Shown: positions 8,219 to 16,938, counted from the stretch's first letter. The stretch is 64,000 nt of DNA from Adlercreutzia sp. ZJ141 (GCF_011038965.1 NZ_JAAKEB010000003.1:1-64000); one strand, 5' to 3'. Program-made: numbers and translations. Notes: generated by a model not told the origin, from the letters alone.

Positions 8219-8357
8219 AACACATTCGATCTTCGTTGTTCTGCCGAAGGGAAAATCTGCTGGCTTGTTGAATGATGTTCGCTTGCTTGCGGGGTGCGTT
8301 TACAATACAGGAACGCTCGAAGCGAGTTCAAATTACAAGCAAGAAAGCACTACCCTT

Positions 8358-9710
8358 ATGCAAGAGAACATGCAAGAATGCGCGGGCGCACCCACAGCGC
8401 ATGCGACGGGTGGCTCGGAACCTGTTGTGGATGCGGTTGCCTGTGCAGCAGCGGATTCCGTCGTGCCTGTATCTGAGAAAAGCGCACCCGCACCTGTGCC
8501 TATATCCGCACCTGCGCCTGTACCCACGTCCGCACCTGGGCCTGCGCCTGTGCCCGCGCCAACATCCGCACCTTTCTCCGCCATTGCGGTGGCGGGGTTG
8601 GGGCTTATCGGCGCGAGCTTTGCGGCTGCGATTAAGCTCGCCATGCCTCATGTGCGCATCGTGGGTGTTGACACCGACGCAGCCACACGCATTGCCGCTA
8701 TTGACAAACGCTGGGCTGACGCGGCCTATGCTCCCGATGACGATGCGTTGCGTGAGTTTGTGTGCAGCGACTGCGAGCTTATGGTGGTAGCAACACCGGT
8801 TGCTGCTGTCGACGATTACTTTTCCCGCTTAGGTGAATGGGGTTACGGCGGCGTGGTGACCGATGTGGTGTCCACGAAGGCTCACATTCTCGACGCTGCG
8901 GCGCGTCTGCTGCCTGAACCCAACAACTACATTCCCGGGCATCCCATGGCAGGTTCGGAAAAGTGCGGCATCGACGCCGCTCGGGCCGACCTGTTCGAAG
9001 GTATGAACTGGATTCTTTGTCCCGACGCAAACACGGTGCCGGAGCATTTTCAGGCCATGCACGAGCTTATCACCGGCATTGGTGCCCGCGTGATCTCGTT
9101 GCCGCGTGAAGACCACGATCGGGCTGTTGCCATAGTCAGTCACGTGCCACACATGGTGGCTTCGGCACTCATGCGGCTGGCGTGCCGCCATGCCGACGAT
9201 TCGCAAGCACTCATGCGACTGGCCGCTGGCGGGTTTAAAGACTCCACGCGTATTGCTGCCGGCTCGCCGAAGCTGTGGTGTGGCATCGCGCTCGACAATG
9301 CAGGTGCGCTTACGGCTGGCCTGCGCGAGATGCAGGACATCATCGGGTCATTCGCCGACGCAATCGATGCAGGCGACAAAGCGGCCCTCACCGGCTTGCT
9401 TACCGATTCTGCCGACGCGCGTCGCGCGCTTCCGGCTGCCTGGGTGCCCTCCACCGAAAAGCTGCTTGAAGTGCGCATTCCTATGACCGACCGCACTGGT
9501 GTGGTGGCCGAGGTGACCACCATCGCCAGCTCGGTGGGCTGCAACATCCAGTCGATCGAGATCGACCACGTGACCGAGGACAGCGCCGTGTTGTCGCTCG
9601 TGCTCACCGACGAGGGCGACATGGGCCAGCTCATGGGGCAGCTCATTATGGCGGGCTTTGCGGCGTCGTTTTCGCCGTTGTCTCCGAAGGAGCATGTGCA
9701 TGTCGACTGA
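8358..9710 (+). CDS. tyrA: prephenate dehydrogenase with C-terminal ACT domain
   Basis: A 450-residue NAD(P)-dependent enzyme that makes 4-hydroxyphenylpyruvate for tyrosine. The Rossmann motif GLGLIGASFAAA begins near residue 80. GHPMAGSEKCG and the helical dimerisation domain follow, and a C-terminal ACT domain (about 370-445) suggests feedback control by tyrosine. Residues 41-72 are a Pro/Ala repeat (units like SAPAPVPI) not expected in the family. The ATG at 8358 is the best guess; no strong ribosome site is visible and upstream in-frame codons have no homology. It heads the overlapping tyrA-aroA-cmk block. Confidence 0.88.
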   Translation: MQENMQECAGAPTAHATGGSEPVVDAVACAAADSVVPVSEKSAPAPVPISAPAPVPTSAPGPAPVPAPTSAPFSAIAVAGLGLIGASFAAAIKLAMPHVRIVGVDTDAATRIAAIDKRWADAAYAPDDDALREFVCSDCELMVVATPVAAVDDYFSRLGEWGYGGVVTDVVSTKAHILDAAARLLPEPNNYIPGHPMAGSEKCGIDAARADLFEGMNWILCPDANTVPEHFQAMHELITGIGARVISLPREDHDRAVAIVSHVPHMVASALMRLACRHADDSQALMRLAAGGFKDSTRIAAGSPKLWCGIALDNAGALTAGLREMQDIIGSFADAIDAGDKAALTGLLTDSADARRALPAAWVPSTEKLLEVRIPMTDRTGVVAEVTTIASSVGCNIQSIEIDHVTEDSAVLSLVLTDEGDMGQLMGQLIMAGFAASFSPLSPKEHVHVD

Positions 9711-11103
9711 TTGCGAACGAATTGCGAACGCCGCTGTACCGTCGGCCGCATCTTGCGCGACTCCGGTGTCTGAGTGTTCCGTAACCACCGTTAACCCGTT
9801 GCCTGCGCCCGTATGCGGTATTGCGCGCGTGCCGGGCGACAAGTCGATCTCGCACCGTGCTGTGCTGTTTTCCGCTATGGCTGAAGGCACCTCGAACGTG
9901 TCGGGTGTGCTCGATTCGGCTGACGTGCGCTCGTCGTTGTCGGCCGTTGCCGCGCTCGGTGCGCGAGTTTATGTGCGTGAACAGCCCGACGGCAGTTTGG
10001 CTGGAACTATCGAAGGGTGGGGAGCGTACGGTCCCTCGCAGCCTGCTGGCGCTATCGATTGCGGCAATTCGGGCACGACGGTGCGCCTGCTCATGGGTAT
10101 GCTCGCCCCGTGGAGCGTCGATGTCGAGCTGACAGGCGACGCGTCGCTTTCGCGCCGTCCGATGAAGCGCATTACCGGGCCGCTTTCGGTTATGGGTGCG
10201 CGCTTTCAGCCCGAAGACCGCGAAACGCTGCCGCTGGTGGTTGCGGGCAGTGGGCGGCAAAGGCCGCTTGTTGGCATATCGTACGATTCGCCGGTGGCAT
10301 CTGCCCAGCTCAAAACGGCATTGCTGCTGGCGGGCGTGTTCGCCGAGGGTGAAACCGAAGTGCGCGAGCCGGCACCGTCGCGCAACCATACCGAGCTCAT
10401 GCTTCCCGAATTCGGCGTGCAAGTGCGCGCGGGTGACTGCTATGCGGCGGTACGCGGCGGCCAGCGCATGCATGCGGCCGACGTGGCCGTTCCGGGCGAT
10501 CCATCTTCGGCGGCGTTTCCGGTGTGCGCGGCGGCGCTTGTGCCGGGAAGCGATCTGACGATCGAGCAGGTGAGCGTTGCTCCCGCGCGTATTGGGTTTG
10601 TTCACGTGCTTGAGCGCATGGGTGCGAATATAACCGCAGAAAACCTGGCTCCTGCTGGCCGCGAGCCTATCGGTTCCATTACTATTCGCTACACGCGCGG
10701 TCTTCATGGTTGCGACGTGCAGCCAGACGAGATTGCCTCGATGGTCGATGAGATTCCCGTGCTCGCCTTGGTTGCAGCGCATGCAAACGGCGTAACCAGA
10801 TTCAAAGGTGCCAGCGAGCTGCGCGTGAAGGAAACTGATCGTTTCGCCGCCATTGTCGAGGGACTGGCGAAGCTCGGCGTGCGCGCGTGGTGCGAAGGGT
10901 CGTGCGACCTATGCATCGAAGGCCGCTCTGGCATGAAGGTGCCGACGGGTCTTGAGTTTGATTCGCTGGGAGATCATCGCCTAGCTATGACGTGGGCACT
11001 TGTTGGCTTGACCGGAAATGAGTCGGTGCGCATCCGCGATTTCGAGGCGGTTTGCGTAAGCTATCCGCAATTCTTGAGCGATATGGAAAGGTTGGCGCGA
11101 TGA
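9700..11103 (+). CDS. aroA: 3-phosphoshikimate 1-carboxyvinyltransferase (EPSP synthase)
   Basis: The 467-residue shikimate-pathway enzyme that joins PEP and shikimate-3-phosphate. The substrate-binding motifs PGDKSISHRAV, DCGNSGTTVRL and, near the C-terminus, LRVKETDR and DHRLAM are intact. The ATG at 9700 has GAAGGAG 7 bases upstream and overlaps the end of tyrA by 11 bases. An N-terminal extension of about 40 residues precedes the conserved part. Its TGA overlaps the cmk ATG, so tyrA, aroA and cmk are translationally linked. Confidence 0.94.
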   Translation: MSTDCERIANAAVPSAASCATPVSECSVTTVNPLPAPVCGIARVPGDKSISHRAVLFSAMAEGTSNVSGVLDSADVRSSLSAVAALGARVYVREQPDGSLAGTIEGWGAYGPSQPAGAIDCGNSGTTVRLLMGMLAPWSVDVELTGDASLSRRPMKRITGPLSVMGARFQPEDRETLPLVVAGSGRQRPLVGISYDSPVASAQLKTALLLAGVFAEGETEVREPAPSRNHTELMLPEFGVQVRAGDCYAAVRGGQRMHAADVAVPGDPSSAAFPVCAAALVPGSDLTIEQVSVAPARIGFVHVLERMGANITAENLAPAGREPIGSITIRYTRGLHGCDVQPDEIASMVDEIPVLALVAAHANGVTRFKGASELRVKETDRFAAIVEGLAKLGVRAWCEGSCDLCIEGRSGMKVPTGLEFDSLGDHRLAMTWALVGLTGNESVRIRDFEAVCVSYPQFLSDMERLAR

Positions 11104-11780
11104 TCGTTGCTATCGATGGCCCCAGCGGAGCGGGGAAATCCACTGTTGCTAAGGCAGTGGCGAAGCGGCTTGGCTTCTCGTGTTTAGACACTGGCGCAAT
11201 GTATCGCGCCGTCGCTTGGCAGGCAGTGCACGATGATGTGCCGCTTGATGACGAGTGTGCGCTTGGACGCATTGCGCGCGACTACGACATCGAATTCGGT
11301 CACGAGGCAGGCGATCCGGTTCCTAAACGCGTGTTTATCGGTGGCGTGGAGGTGACGCAGGCCATCCGTACGGCCAATATTGATCGTGCGGTGAGCCCTG
11401 TGTCGGCGGTGCCTGCTGTGCGTGAGGCGCTGGTTGATCAGCAGCGCCGTATTGGGAGCGCGGGCGACTACGTAATCGAAGGGCGCGACATTGGAACGGT
11501 GGTGTTTCCCGATGCTGAAGTGAAAGTATTTCTTACTGCCTCCGATGAAGAACGTGCGCATCGTCGCGTGCGGCAAAATAGGGAACGCGGCGTGGGCAGC
11601 GTCGACTACGATGAGGTGTTAGCCGATTTGCGCCGTCGCGACAAAGCGGATTCTTCGCGTGCAACAAGTCCGCTTGCCCAAGCGGCCGATGCGGTGCTTA
11701 TCGACTCAACGGGACGCGGTATTGACGACGTTATCAATGACATCGTGCGCCGTGTTGAGACGAAACGTGCGACAAGGTAG
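11100..11780 (+). CDS. cmk: cytidylate kinase
   Basis: A 226-residue CMP/dCMP kinase. The N-terminal Walker A is GPSGAGKST, followed by LDTGAMYRAVAW; EGRDIGTVVFPDA and RRDKADSSR complete the nucleotide-binding and lid motifs. The ATG at 11100 overlaps the aroA stop by 4 bases (ATGA). The aroA-cmk pairing is common, and plsC and ispH follow as in many Gram-positive genomes. Confidence 0.94.
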   Translation: MIVAIDGPSGAGKSTVAKAVAKRLGFSCLDTGAMYRAVAWQAVHDDVPLDDECALGRIARDYDIEFGHEAGDPVPKRVFIGGVEVTQAIRTANIDRAVSPVSAVPAVREALVDQQRRIGSAGDYVIEGRDIGTVVFPDAEVKVFLTASDEERAHRRVRQNRERGVGSVDYDEVLADLRRRDKADSSRATSPLAQAADAVLIDSTGRGIDDVINDIVRRVETKRATR

Positions 11781-11885
11781 CACTCGTAGCGTGTTTACTC
11801 TCGGCTTCACCGCTTCTGTTTGCGTTGGGTGGGGCGCGCGTTCGCGAGAGTTTTCAGAGATGAATTCGATAGAAGGGGATTTGTA

Positions 11886-12731
11886 ATGGCGGCAGCTTAC
11901 GAGAAGCTTTGGGATATGCCTCTGGACAAGCGCGCCGCCCGCATTGCGGGTGAGCGGGGTATTCCGTTGTGGTTTGCCTATCTGGTGTGCGCGGTGGTAG
12001 GAACCGTGTTCCGCATTGCTTTCCGCATGCAGGTGACCGGACTAGAGCACATTCGCGGGTTCGAGGGTAAGCGCGGAGCTGTGGTCATTGGTAACCATGT
12101 GAGTTATCTCGACGTGGTGTTTATGTTCCTAGCGGTACGTCCCAAGCAGTGGTTGCGCATGGTTGCCCGCGATGACCTGTTCGTCAAAGGCGGCGGAGCG
12201 CTCGGGTGGGCCATGTCGCACGTGGGGGCATTTCCCGTTAAGCGTGATACGGCCGATCGCAGTGCGGTGAAGCGTGCCGCGCGCATGGTGAAATCCGGCG
12301 AGTTGGTAGGTATCATGCCTGAAGGAACCCGCCGCGGAAAGAGTGGTAAGACCCCCGAACTACACGCTGGCGTAGCACTGATTGCCAAGATGGGTCGTGC
12401 GCCAATTGTGCCCATGACGGTTCGTGACGTGGAGAATATCAAGCGCCACGGGCAGCACCTGCGCTTTCCGAAGGTGACCATCGAGTTTGGTAACCCCATT
12501 CTGGTGTCCGATTTCGACTTCCTACCGAAGGAAGACCGCCTGGATGCGTGTACGTGGTACGCCATGCGCGAGGTGTTTGCCCTGAATCGGCGCGTGGCAC
12601 CCGAAGAAGTTGATATGCGCGAGCTGTTTCCCGATGCTCGCGATTTCTCTGAGGTGTTCCTACAACATAGTGTGCCACGACACACCGCTTGTGAGCTTGC
12701 GAGTGGGCACGACGTATGGGCGGAGGCGTAA
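11886..12731 (+). CDS. plsC: 1-acyl-sn-glycerol-3-phosphate acyltransferase (PlsC family)
   Basis: A 281-residue membrane-associated acyltransferase for the second acylation in phosphatidic acid synthesis. The catalytic H(X4)D box is NHVSYLD near residue 72, and the glycerol-phosphate-binding EGTR lies in IMPEGTRRGKSG. A hydrophobic anchor covers about residues 30-48. The ATG at 11886 has GAAGGGG about 7 bases upstream; the upstream in-frame start is not conserved. Its neighbours cmk and ispH and the distant plsX and plsY agree with a lipid role. Confidence 0.9.
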   Translation: MAAAYEKLWDMPLDKRAARIAGERGIPLWFAYLVCAVVGTVFRIAFRMQVTGLEHIRGFEGKRGAVVIGNHVSYLDVVFMFLAVRPKQWLRMVARDDLFVKGGGALGWAMSHVGAFPVKRDTADRSAVKRAARMVKSGELVGIMPEGTRRGKSGKTPELHAGVALIAKMGRAPIVPMTVRDVENIKRHGQHLRFPKVTIEFGNPILVSDFDFLPKEDRLDACTWYAMREVFALNRRVAPEEVDMRELFPDARDFSEVFLQHSVPRHTACELASGHDVWAEA

Positions 12732-12737
12732 ACGACC

Positions 12738-13691
12738 ATGAAGGTACTTCGAGCTGATTGCGCGGGCGCTTGCTACGGCGTGCAACGTGCGCTTGACCTG
12801 GCGCTTCAGGCAGGCGAAGGGGACGCGATTGCATATACGCTTGGTCCGCTTATCCACAACCCGCAGGTGGTTGCTCAGCTTAGCGAGCGCGGTGTGCACG
12901 CGGTTGACGATCTGGGCGACATTCCGCTTCCGCAGGCGGCGGAAGCAGTGGTAGTGGCGGACATGGCGGCAGTGGCGGACGTGGCGGCAACGGTAGCAGC
13001 GCCGGACTTGCCGGGAGAGCAAGTTGCGCCTGTAGCTCGCCATGTGCCTACGGTGATCATTCGCAGCCATGGCGTAACGCCCCAGGTGAAACGCGATGCT
13101 CTGGCGCTCGGGTTGCCCGTGGTCGATGCGACGTGTCCGCATGTGTCGCGCGCCCAGAAGGCAGCCGAAGAGCTTGGATCGTGTGGCATGCACGTGATAG
13201 TGGTGGGCGAGGACGGTCATCCCGAGGTTGCTGCGCTCGTGGCGTGTGCTCGCGAAACTGGTGCGGAAGTGTCGGTCGTGGGTGACGCTAGCAGTATCCC
13301 AACGCGCATTACGCAGCCAGTTGGTATCGTAGTGCAGACCACGCAGAAGCGCGCCGTGCTCGATCGCGTGGTGGATGCGCTGCGAGAGCGGGGCATTGAG
13401 CCGGTGGTGAAGAACACTATCTGCTCGGCAACTACCAAGCGGCAAGATGCCGCCGAACAGCTGGCTCGCCAGGTTGATGCGATGGTGGTTATCGGTGGGC
13501 GTAATTCGTCAAACACGACGCGCTTAGCTGAGCTGTGTGCTGCTGCATGTGTTCGTGCGTTTCATATCGAGCGCGCTGACGAGATTGAGCCCGCATGGTT
13601 CGATGGTTGCGTGACGGTGGGCGTCACGGCGGGCGCGTCAACACCCGAAGACCAGATCGCATCGGTAATCGCACGGCTCGAGTCGCTGTAG
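12738..13691 (+). CDS. ispH: 4-hydroxy-3-methylbut-2-enyl diphosphate reductase
   Basis: A 317-residue iron-sulfur enzyme forming IPP and DMAPP in the last MEP-pathway step. The three cluster cysteines are C12 (GACYGV), C133 (DATCPHV) and C229 (NTICSATT); H40 (PLIHNP) is a substrate ligand. Residues about 64-103 form an Ala/Val-rich insertion before TVIIRSHGV that is absent from typical IspH. It is partly coded by an 18-nt tandem repeat at 12954-12989. The gene starts 6 bases after plsC. The next conserved neighbour, the DUF512 gene, is 9.3 kb away. Confidence 0.92.
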   Translation: MKVLRADCAGACYGVQRALDLALQAGEGDAIAYTLGPLIHNPQVVAQLSERGVHAVDDLGDIPLPQAAEAVVVADMAAVADVAATVAAPDLPGEQVAPVARHVPTVIIRSHGVTPQVKRDALALGLPVVDATCPHVSRAQKAAEELGSCGMHVIVVGEDGHPEVAALVACARETGAEVSVVGDASSIPTRITQPVGIVVQTTQKRAVLDRVVDALRERGIEPVVKNTICSATTKRQDAAEQLARQVDAMVVIGGRNSSNTTRLAELCAAACVRAFHIERADEIEPAWFDGCVTVGVTAGASTPEDQIASVIARLESL

Positions 13692-13879
13692 TCAGTCCGT
13701 CTTTGGTGTGGAGGGGGGTCACTTTCTGTCGTATTTCTTATTGTCTTCTTGCGTGTGGGTAACGAAACCCTTTCACGCCCAAAACAGGTTCCAAACGCTT
13801 GGCAGGTAGTGTTTGGGGCGAACTATGATCCTTGCTGTAACGAAGGGATTTCCCTACGACGGCAAGGAGCGAAGAAGAC

Positions 13880-15577
13880 ATGCGGAATCAAAGCGGCGGA
13901 AACCTGGCGCTCGCGCGGGCATGCACGGTGGTGAAGCTTCTGTTTATGTGTGCGATCGCTGTAACGGCAACGTATCGTCTCGATACCTACGTTTGCGCTG
14001 CTTCTGTGGTCGAGGCTGTTGTGATCTTTCTGTTGTCGGAGCTCGTGTGGCAGCACAGCCAGAAGGCCGGATGGCTGGTTAACTCGCTGCTGGCGTTGCT
14101 GTATAGCGCCCAGATGGCGGTGCTGCACTTTGGTGGAAGCTTCATTTCCGTTGTGATGCTATCGAATCTGTGCTTTGCAAGCTCTCTGTCGGGAAATGCC
14201 GTGCCGTATCTGATAGCCGCAGTGGTTGCAGTGGGTGCAAGCTTCTTGCCAGTACACTTTCCCGAAACGCTTTCGCATGCAACCCGTCGCGTAATATCAG
14301 GCATAACGCTTGTCTGTTCTGTGGTGCTGGTGGTTGCGTTCTCTCCGGTTTCTCCCATGCTTGCTTGGGTGAACTTGGGTGCCGATGCGATTGCGCTTGC
14401 TGAAGACGAGAGAGCGGTAAGCGACATCGCTGCTGATGGCGAACGTAGATTCCAGATGTCGCAGCGGTTTAAGAACGATTCGGTTGTCGATTTCCGGGAA
14501 AAAGACGCACGTCTCGCCGATCGGCCAAACGTCGTACTCATATTCATGGAAGGGCTCTCGCAGCACGTGATAGAAGACGAGCGCGACATCATGCCGAATG
14601 TCGATCGATTGCAAGCCTCTTCGCTCAGCTTTATGAACTACTACAACCACACGTTTGCTACAGGGCGCGGTCTTGCCGGGCAACTGTACAGTGGCTACCA
14701 GCTCGATAACCTTGGCGAAAACGGGCTCGTATCGCTGCAGGATTTGCTTGCTGCCGAAGGTTATTCCACGACGTTCATCAACACCGAGCCCCGCAACTCC
14801 GAGTTCAGTGATTATCTCAGTCGCTTAGGCTTCGCCGAGTTTGCAAGCGATGCGTCGCAGGGCGGCTGCGGCCCGACGGGAACTTTGTCCGATCGGGAAG
14901 CGTTTGAGCGACTCTACGACACCATGGAGCGTGCGCACGCCGATAGCGACCCGTTCTTTGTTTCGCTGTACACGTTTGGGACGCACGCCTCGCTCGATTC
15001 GCCCGACAAGCGTTTTGGCGACGGGTCGTCGGCCGAGCTGAACAAGTTCTACAACGCCGATTGGTGGCTTGGTGAGTTCATGAATCGTTTCCAACAAAGT
15101 GACCTCGCGCGCGACACCATTATCGTGTTCACCTCAGATCACTGCACGTACGCCGACGCCGCGTACCGTGAGGCATTTCCCGATGCGCACCGCGAAAGTG
15201 CTATGTGTGATCGCATTCCGCTGATCATCTACGCGCGCGGTATGGAGCCGGAAACTGTTGACGCATGTGGGCGAAACTCGCTCGATTTGGCTCCCACACT
15301 ATGCGACTACCTGGATGTTTCAGGCGAGAACTACTTTTTGGGTACGTCGCTATTTGCCGATGCAGAAGGTAGCGAAGGTGACGCAGGCGAAGGTGACGTG
15401 GAGAAAGACGATGTAGACGAAATCGCCGTGGGTGAAACCGTGCCAATCGACTGCCTCTTCACTGAGTCGGTGAACGTGATTAGCACGGAAGACGCGAATG
15501 TTCGCGAAGCGCCAGCGCATACGGAAGCCGCCCTGCGCAACCTTCTGCGAGGTTACTACGCAATCGCCGCAAGGTAG
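13880..15577 (+). CDS. LTA-synthase-like membrane sulfatase
   Basis: A 565-residue membrane enzyme of the alkaline-phosphatase superfamily. Five or six hydrophobic segments occupy residues 15-160, followed by an extracellular sulfatase domain. Candidate catalytic residues match lipoteichoic-acid synthase: E224 (FMEGLS), T261 (FATGRG, the nucleophile position), H369 (TFGTHA) and D420-H421 (TSDH). It may transfer phosphoglycerol to a cell-surface polymer; the actual substrate is inferred only by family. An acidic low-complexity stretch lies at about 492-515. It stands alone at the edge of the first accessory segment. Confidence 0.8.
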   Translation: MRNQSGGNLALARACTVVKLLFMCAIAVTATYRLDTYVCAASVVEAVVIFLLSELVWQHSQKAGWLVNSLLALLYSAQMAVLHFGGSFISVVMLSNLCFASSLSGNAVPYLIAAVVAVGASFLPVHFPETLSHATRRVISGITLVCSVVLVVAFSPVSPMLAWVNLGADAIALAEDERAVSDIAADGERRFQMSQRFKNDSVVDFREKDARLADRPNVVLIFMEGLSQHVIEDERDIMPNVDRLQASSLSFMNYYNHTFATGRGLAGQLYSGYQLDNLGENGLVSLQDLLAAEGYSTTFINTEPRNSEFSDYLSRLGFAEFASDASQGGCGPTGTLSDREAFERLYDTMERAHADSDPFFVSLYTFGTHASLDSPDKRFGDGSSAELNKFYNADWWLGEFMNRFQQSDLARDTIIVFTSDHCTYADAAYREAFPDAHRESAMCDRIPLIIYARGMEPETVDACGRNSLDLAPTLCDYLDVSGENYFLGTSLFADAEGSEGDAGEGDVEKDDVDEIAVGETVPIDCLFTESVNVISTEDANVREAPAHTEAALRNLLRGYYAIAAR

Positions 15578-15655
15578 CGGGTGACAATAGGGGCAGGGCA
15601 TTCGGATACTCTGTCATTCATTTGATGCAGGTTTCAAGATAACAGGGTAGACATG

Positions 15656-15685
15656 TTGGTAGCGCTCTATTATATTACTAATATA
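15656..15685 (+). promoter_or_regulatory. Promoter and palindromic operator of the HEPN/MNT pair
   Basis: TTGGTA (15656-15661) and TAATAT (15679-15684) are spaced by 17 bases. The -10 lies inside TATATTA-C-TAATATA (15671-15685), a perfect palindrome with 7-nt arms. A DNA-binding antitoxin bound here would block RNA polymerase, fitting autorepression by the downstream product. Confidence 0.6.
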
Positions 15686-15711
15686 TAGTCTCAAAGCACG
15701 GAGGCGAAGAC

Positions 15712-16173
15712 ATGGCGCAACCCATTTCAATCTATCTTTCCGATGATACTCTGGTAAAGCTTGATGAGCTGGTGCGCGAGCGGGCCGAGCAGGACCGCTG
15801 CCAGGGTCTTGAGGGTCGCCAGGTAACCAATCGGTCAAAGCTGATAGGGCGGCTCATTGACGAGCGGTTTGGTGAGAGACCTCGGCTTGCAACGGAGACT
15901 ATTCGGTATGCCGTGGTTGATCTTGCCCGGCAATATGGGGCGGCTAAGGTGAGCCTGTTCGGTTCATATGCGCGCGGAGAGGCGCGGCCGGACTCGGACG
16001 TAGACATTCTGCTGGAAAAAGGCGCAATCAAAGGCATGCAGGTTCTTGACTTCCAGGAGGATCTGTCGCGCGTTTTGGGCCGTCCTGTGGACGTGGTTAC
16101 CACGGCTGGCGCAAGTAAGCGCTTCCTCGAGAGAATTAAGCCAGATGCCATAGTCCTCTACGAAGCCGCGTGA
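15712..16173 (+). CDS. MNT-type nucleotidyltransferase antitoxin with RHH-like N-terminus
   Basis: A 153-residue protein in two parts. Residues 4-54 (SIYLSDDTLVKLDELVRE... SKLIGRLIDERF) look like a ribbon-helix-helix DNA-binding unit: a short strand then two helices. Residues about 63-150 are a minimal nucleotidyltransferase with the GSX10DXD motif (G84 S85, D96, D98). MntA antitoxins of this type AMPylate their HEPN partner. The stop codon lies 8 bases before the toxin ATG. The ribosome site GGAGG is upstream. The DNA-binding half is inferred from pattern only. Confidence 0.75.
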   Translation: MAQPISIYLSDDTLVKLDELVRERAEQDRCQGLEGRQVTNRSKLIGRLIDERFGERPRLATETIRYAVVDLARQYGAAKVSLFGSYARGEARPDSDVDILLEKGAIKGMQVLDFQEDLSRVLGRPVDVVTTAGASKRFLERIKPDAIVLYEAA

Positions 16174-16181
16174 GGTGTAAC

Positions 16182-16529
16182 ATGGATCAACACGAAAGAG
16201 ACATTGAGCAGTTGCACACAATCCTGCGCTACTGCGAAAGGCTAGAGGTGGCCAAGGCACACTTCGAAGATTCGTTCGATCGTTTTCAAGATACGGAGCC
16301 CTTCCAAGACAGCTGCAGCTTGTGCCTTATCCAAATCGGGGAGGCGGTCAATCGTCTTTCTGAGGCCTTCTGTGAATCTCATCCCGAAATACCCTGGTCA
16401 AAGATTTACGGAATGCGCTGCCATTTAGTTCATGGCTACGAGATGTTCGATGCGGAAATCGCCTGGGATGCCATTCAGAGCCACATCCCCCCGTTGCGTG
16501 CGTTTTGCGAAGAGCGCGTGTGCGAATAG
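16182..16529 (+). CDS. HEPN-domain toxin, HepT/DUF86 family
   Basis: A 115-residue all-helical HEPN protein. It carries the RX4HXY signature as R79, H84 and Y86 (RCHLVHGYE). In characterised HepT toxins R and H form the RNase site and Y is AMPylated by the MntA partner. The ATG at 16182 is preferred over an in-frame GTG at 16170 because GAGGTG sits 4-5 bases upstream. Antitoxin and toxin form one operon. It lies within the first accessory segment. Confidence 0.8.
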   Translation: MDQHERDIEQLHTILRYCERLEVAKAHFEDSFDRFQDTEPFQDSCSLCLIQIGEAVNRLSEAFCESHPEIPWSKIYGMRCHLVHGYEMFDAEIAWDAIQSHIPPLRAFCEERVCE

Positions 16530-16547
16530 CGTCGAAAGGCGCGCGAG

Positions 16548-16581
16548 TGACCCTATTGTCACACCCTGACCCTATTGTCAC
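16548..16581. repeat. Two copies of TGACCCTATTGTCAC
   Basis: Exact copies at 16548-16562 and 16567-16581, just after the toxin gene. Close variants occur at 39995-40047 and 48919-48933. The word itself is a weak palindrome (TGAC...GTCA). It belongs to a small dispersed family found only in accessory gaps of this window. Confidence 0.75.
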
Positions 16582-16585
16582 CTCA

Positions 16586-16617
16586 AACTTGCTCTTAACA
16601 TATGCTAAGAGCAAGTT
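16586..16617. terminator. Perfect 12-bp hairpin after the toxin-antitoxin pair
   Basis: AACTTGCTCTTA, an 8-base loop, then TAAGAGCAAGTT. It lies 57 bases past the toxin stop codon and next to the TGACCC repeats. There is no T tract; it may protect or end the toxin-antitoxin transcript. Confidence 0.45.
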
Positions 16618-16680
16618 AAGCATTGTTCGTCAAAAGGGGGAAGATTCAGAAAAGGTGGCCCTTATAAGTCCGGAGGTCCT

Positions 16681-16815
16681 GTGGAAGCTGCGCAACCTGA
16701 AGTTGATAGGATAGACGTTGTAGCTGAGGTCTCGCAACCCGAATCCGAAAATACGATACAGGTCATAGAAAGGGTAGACGGATATTATTTACGCGATGGA
16801 GCTCCGACAATCTGA
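16681..16815 (+). CDS. Possible 44-residue protein or gene fragment
   Basis: A GTG at 16681 with GGAGG 4 bases upstream opens a 44-codon acidic frame ending TGA at 16815 (part reads VIERVDGYYLRDGAPT). The same frame is open further upstream to about 16630 without an ATG. No family is recognised. It could be a small protein or the tail of a decayed gene. The rest of the 16530-16963 gap holds only repeats and hairpins. Confidence 0.25.
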   Translation: MEAAQPEVDRIDVVAEVSQPESENTIQVIERVDGYYLRDGAPTI

Positions 16816-16837
16816 ATAGGCTGAAGCAGCACATAAA

Positions 16838-16888
16838 ACAATAGACCGAATCCAATGAGCTTGCAGCAAGCTGGACTCGGTCTATTGT
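16838..16888. terminator. Long stem-loop
   Basis: ACAATAGACCGA pairs perfectly with TCGGTCTATTGT, with an inner CTTGC/GCAAG stem. On the plus strand it is followed by TG only. It is the outer of two long hairpins between the 44-codon frame and the minus-strand cytochrome operon. Confidence 0.5.
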
Positions 16889-16891
16889 TGT

Positions 16892-16938
16892 GATTGTCTT
16901 CCGCCGAAGAGAGAGGGGAAGGAAGGCGGAAGACAATC
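16892..16938 (-). terminator. Terminator of the cytochrome operon
   Basis: GATTGTCTTCCGCC pairs perfectly with GGCGGAAGACAATC over a 19-base loop, 26 bases past the end of the pentaheme cytochrome gene. The 14-bp GC-containing stem is strong; no clear T tract follows. Confidence 0.55.
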
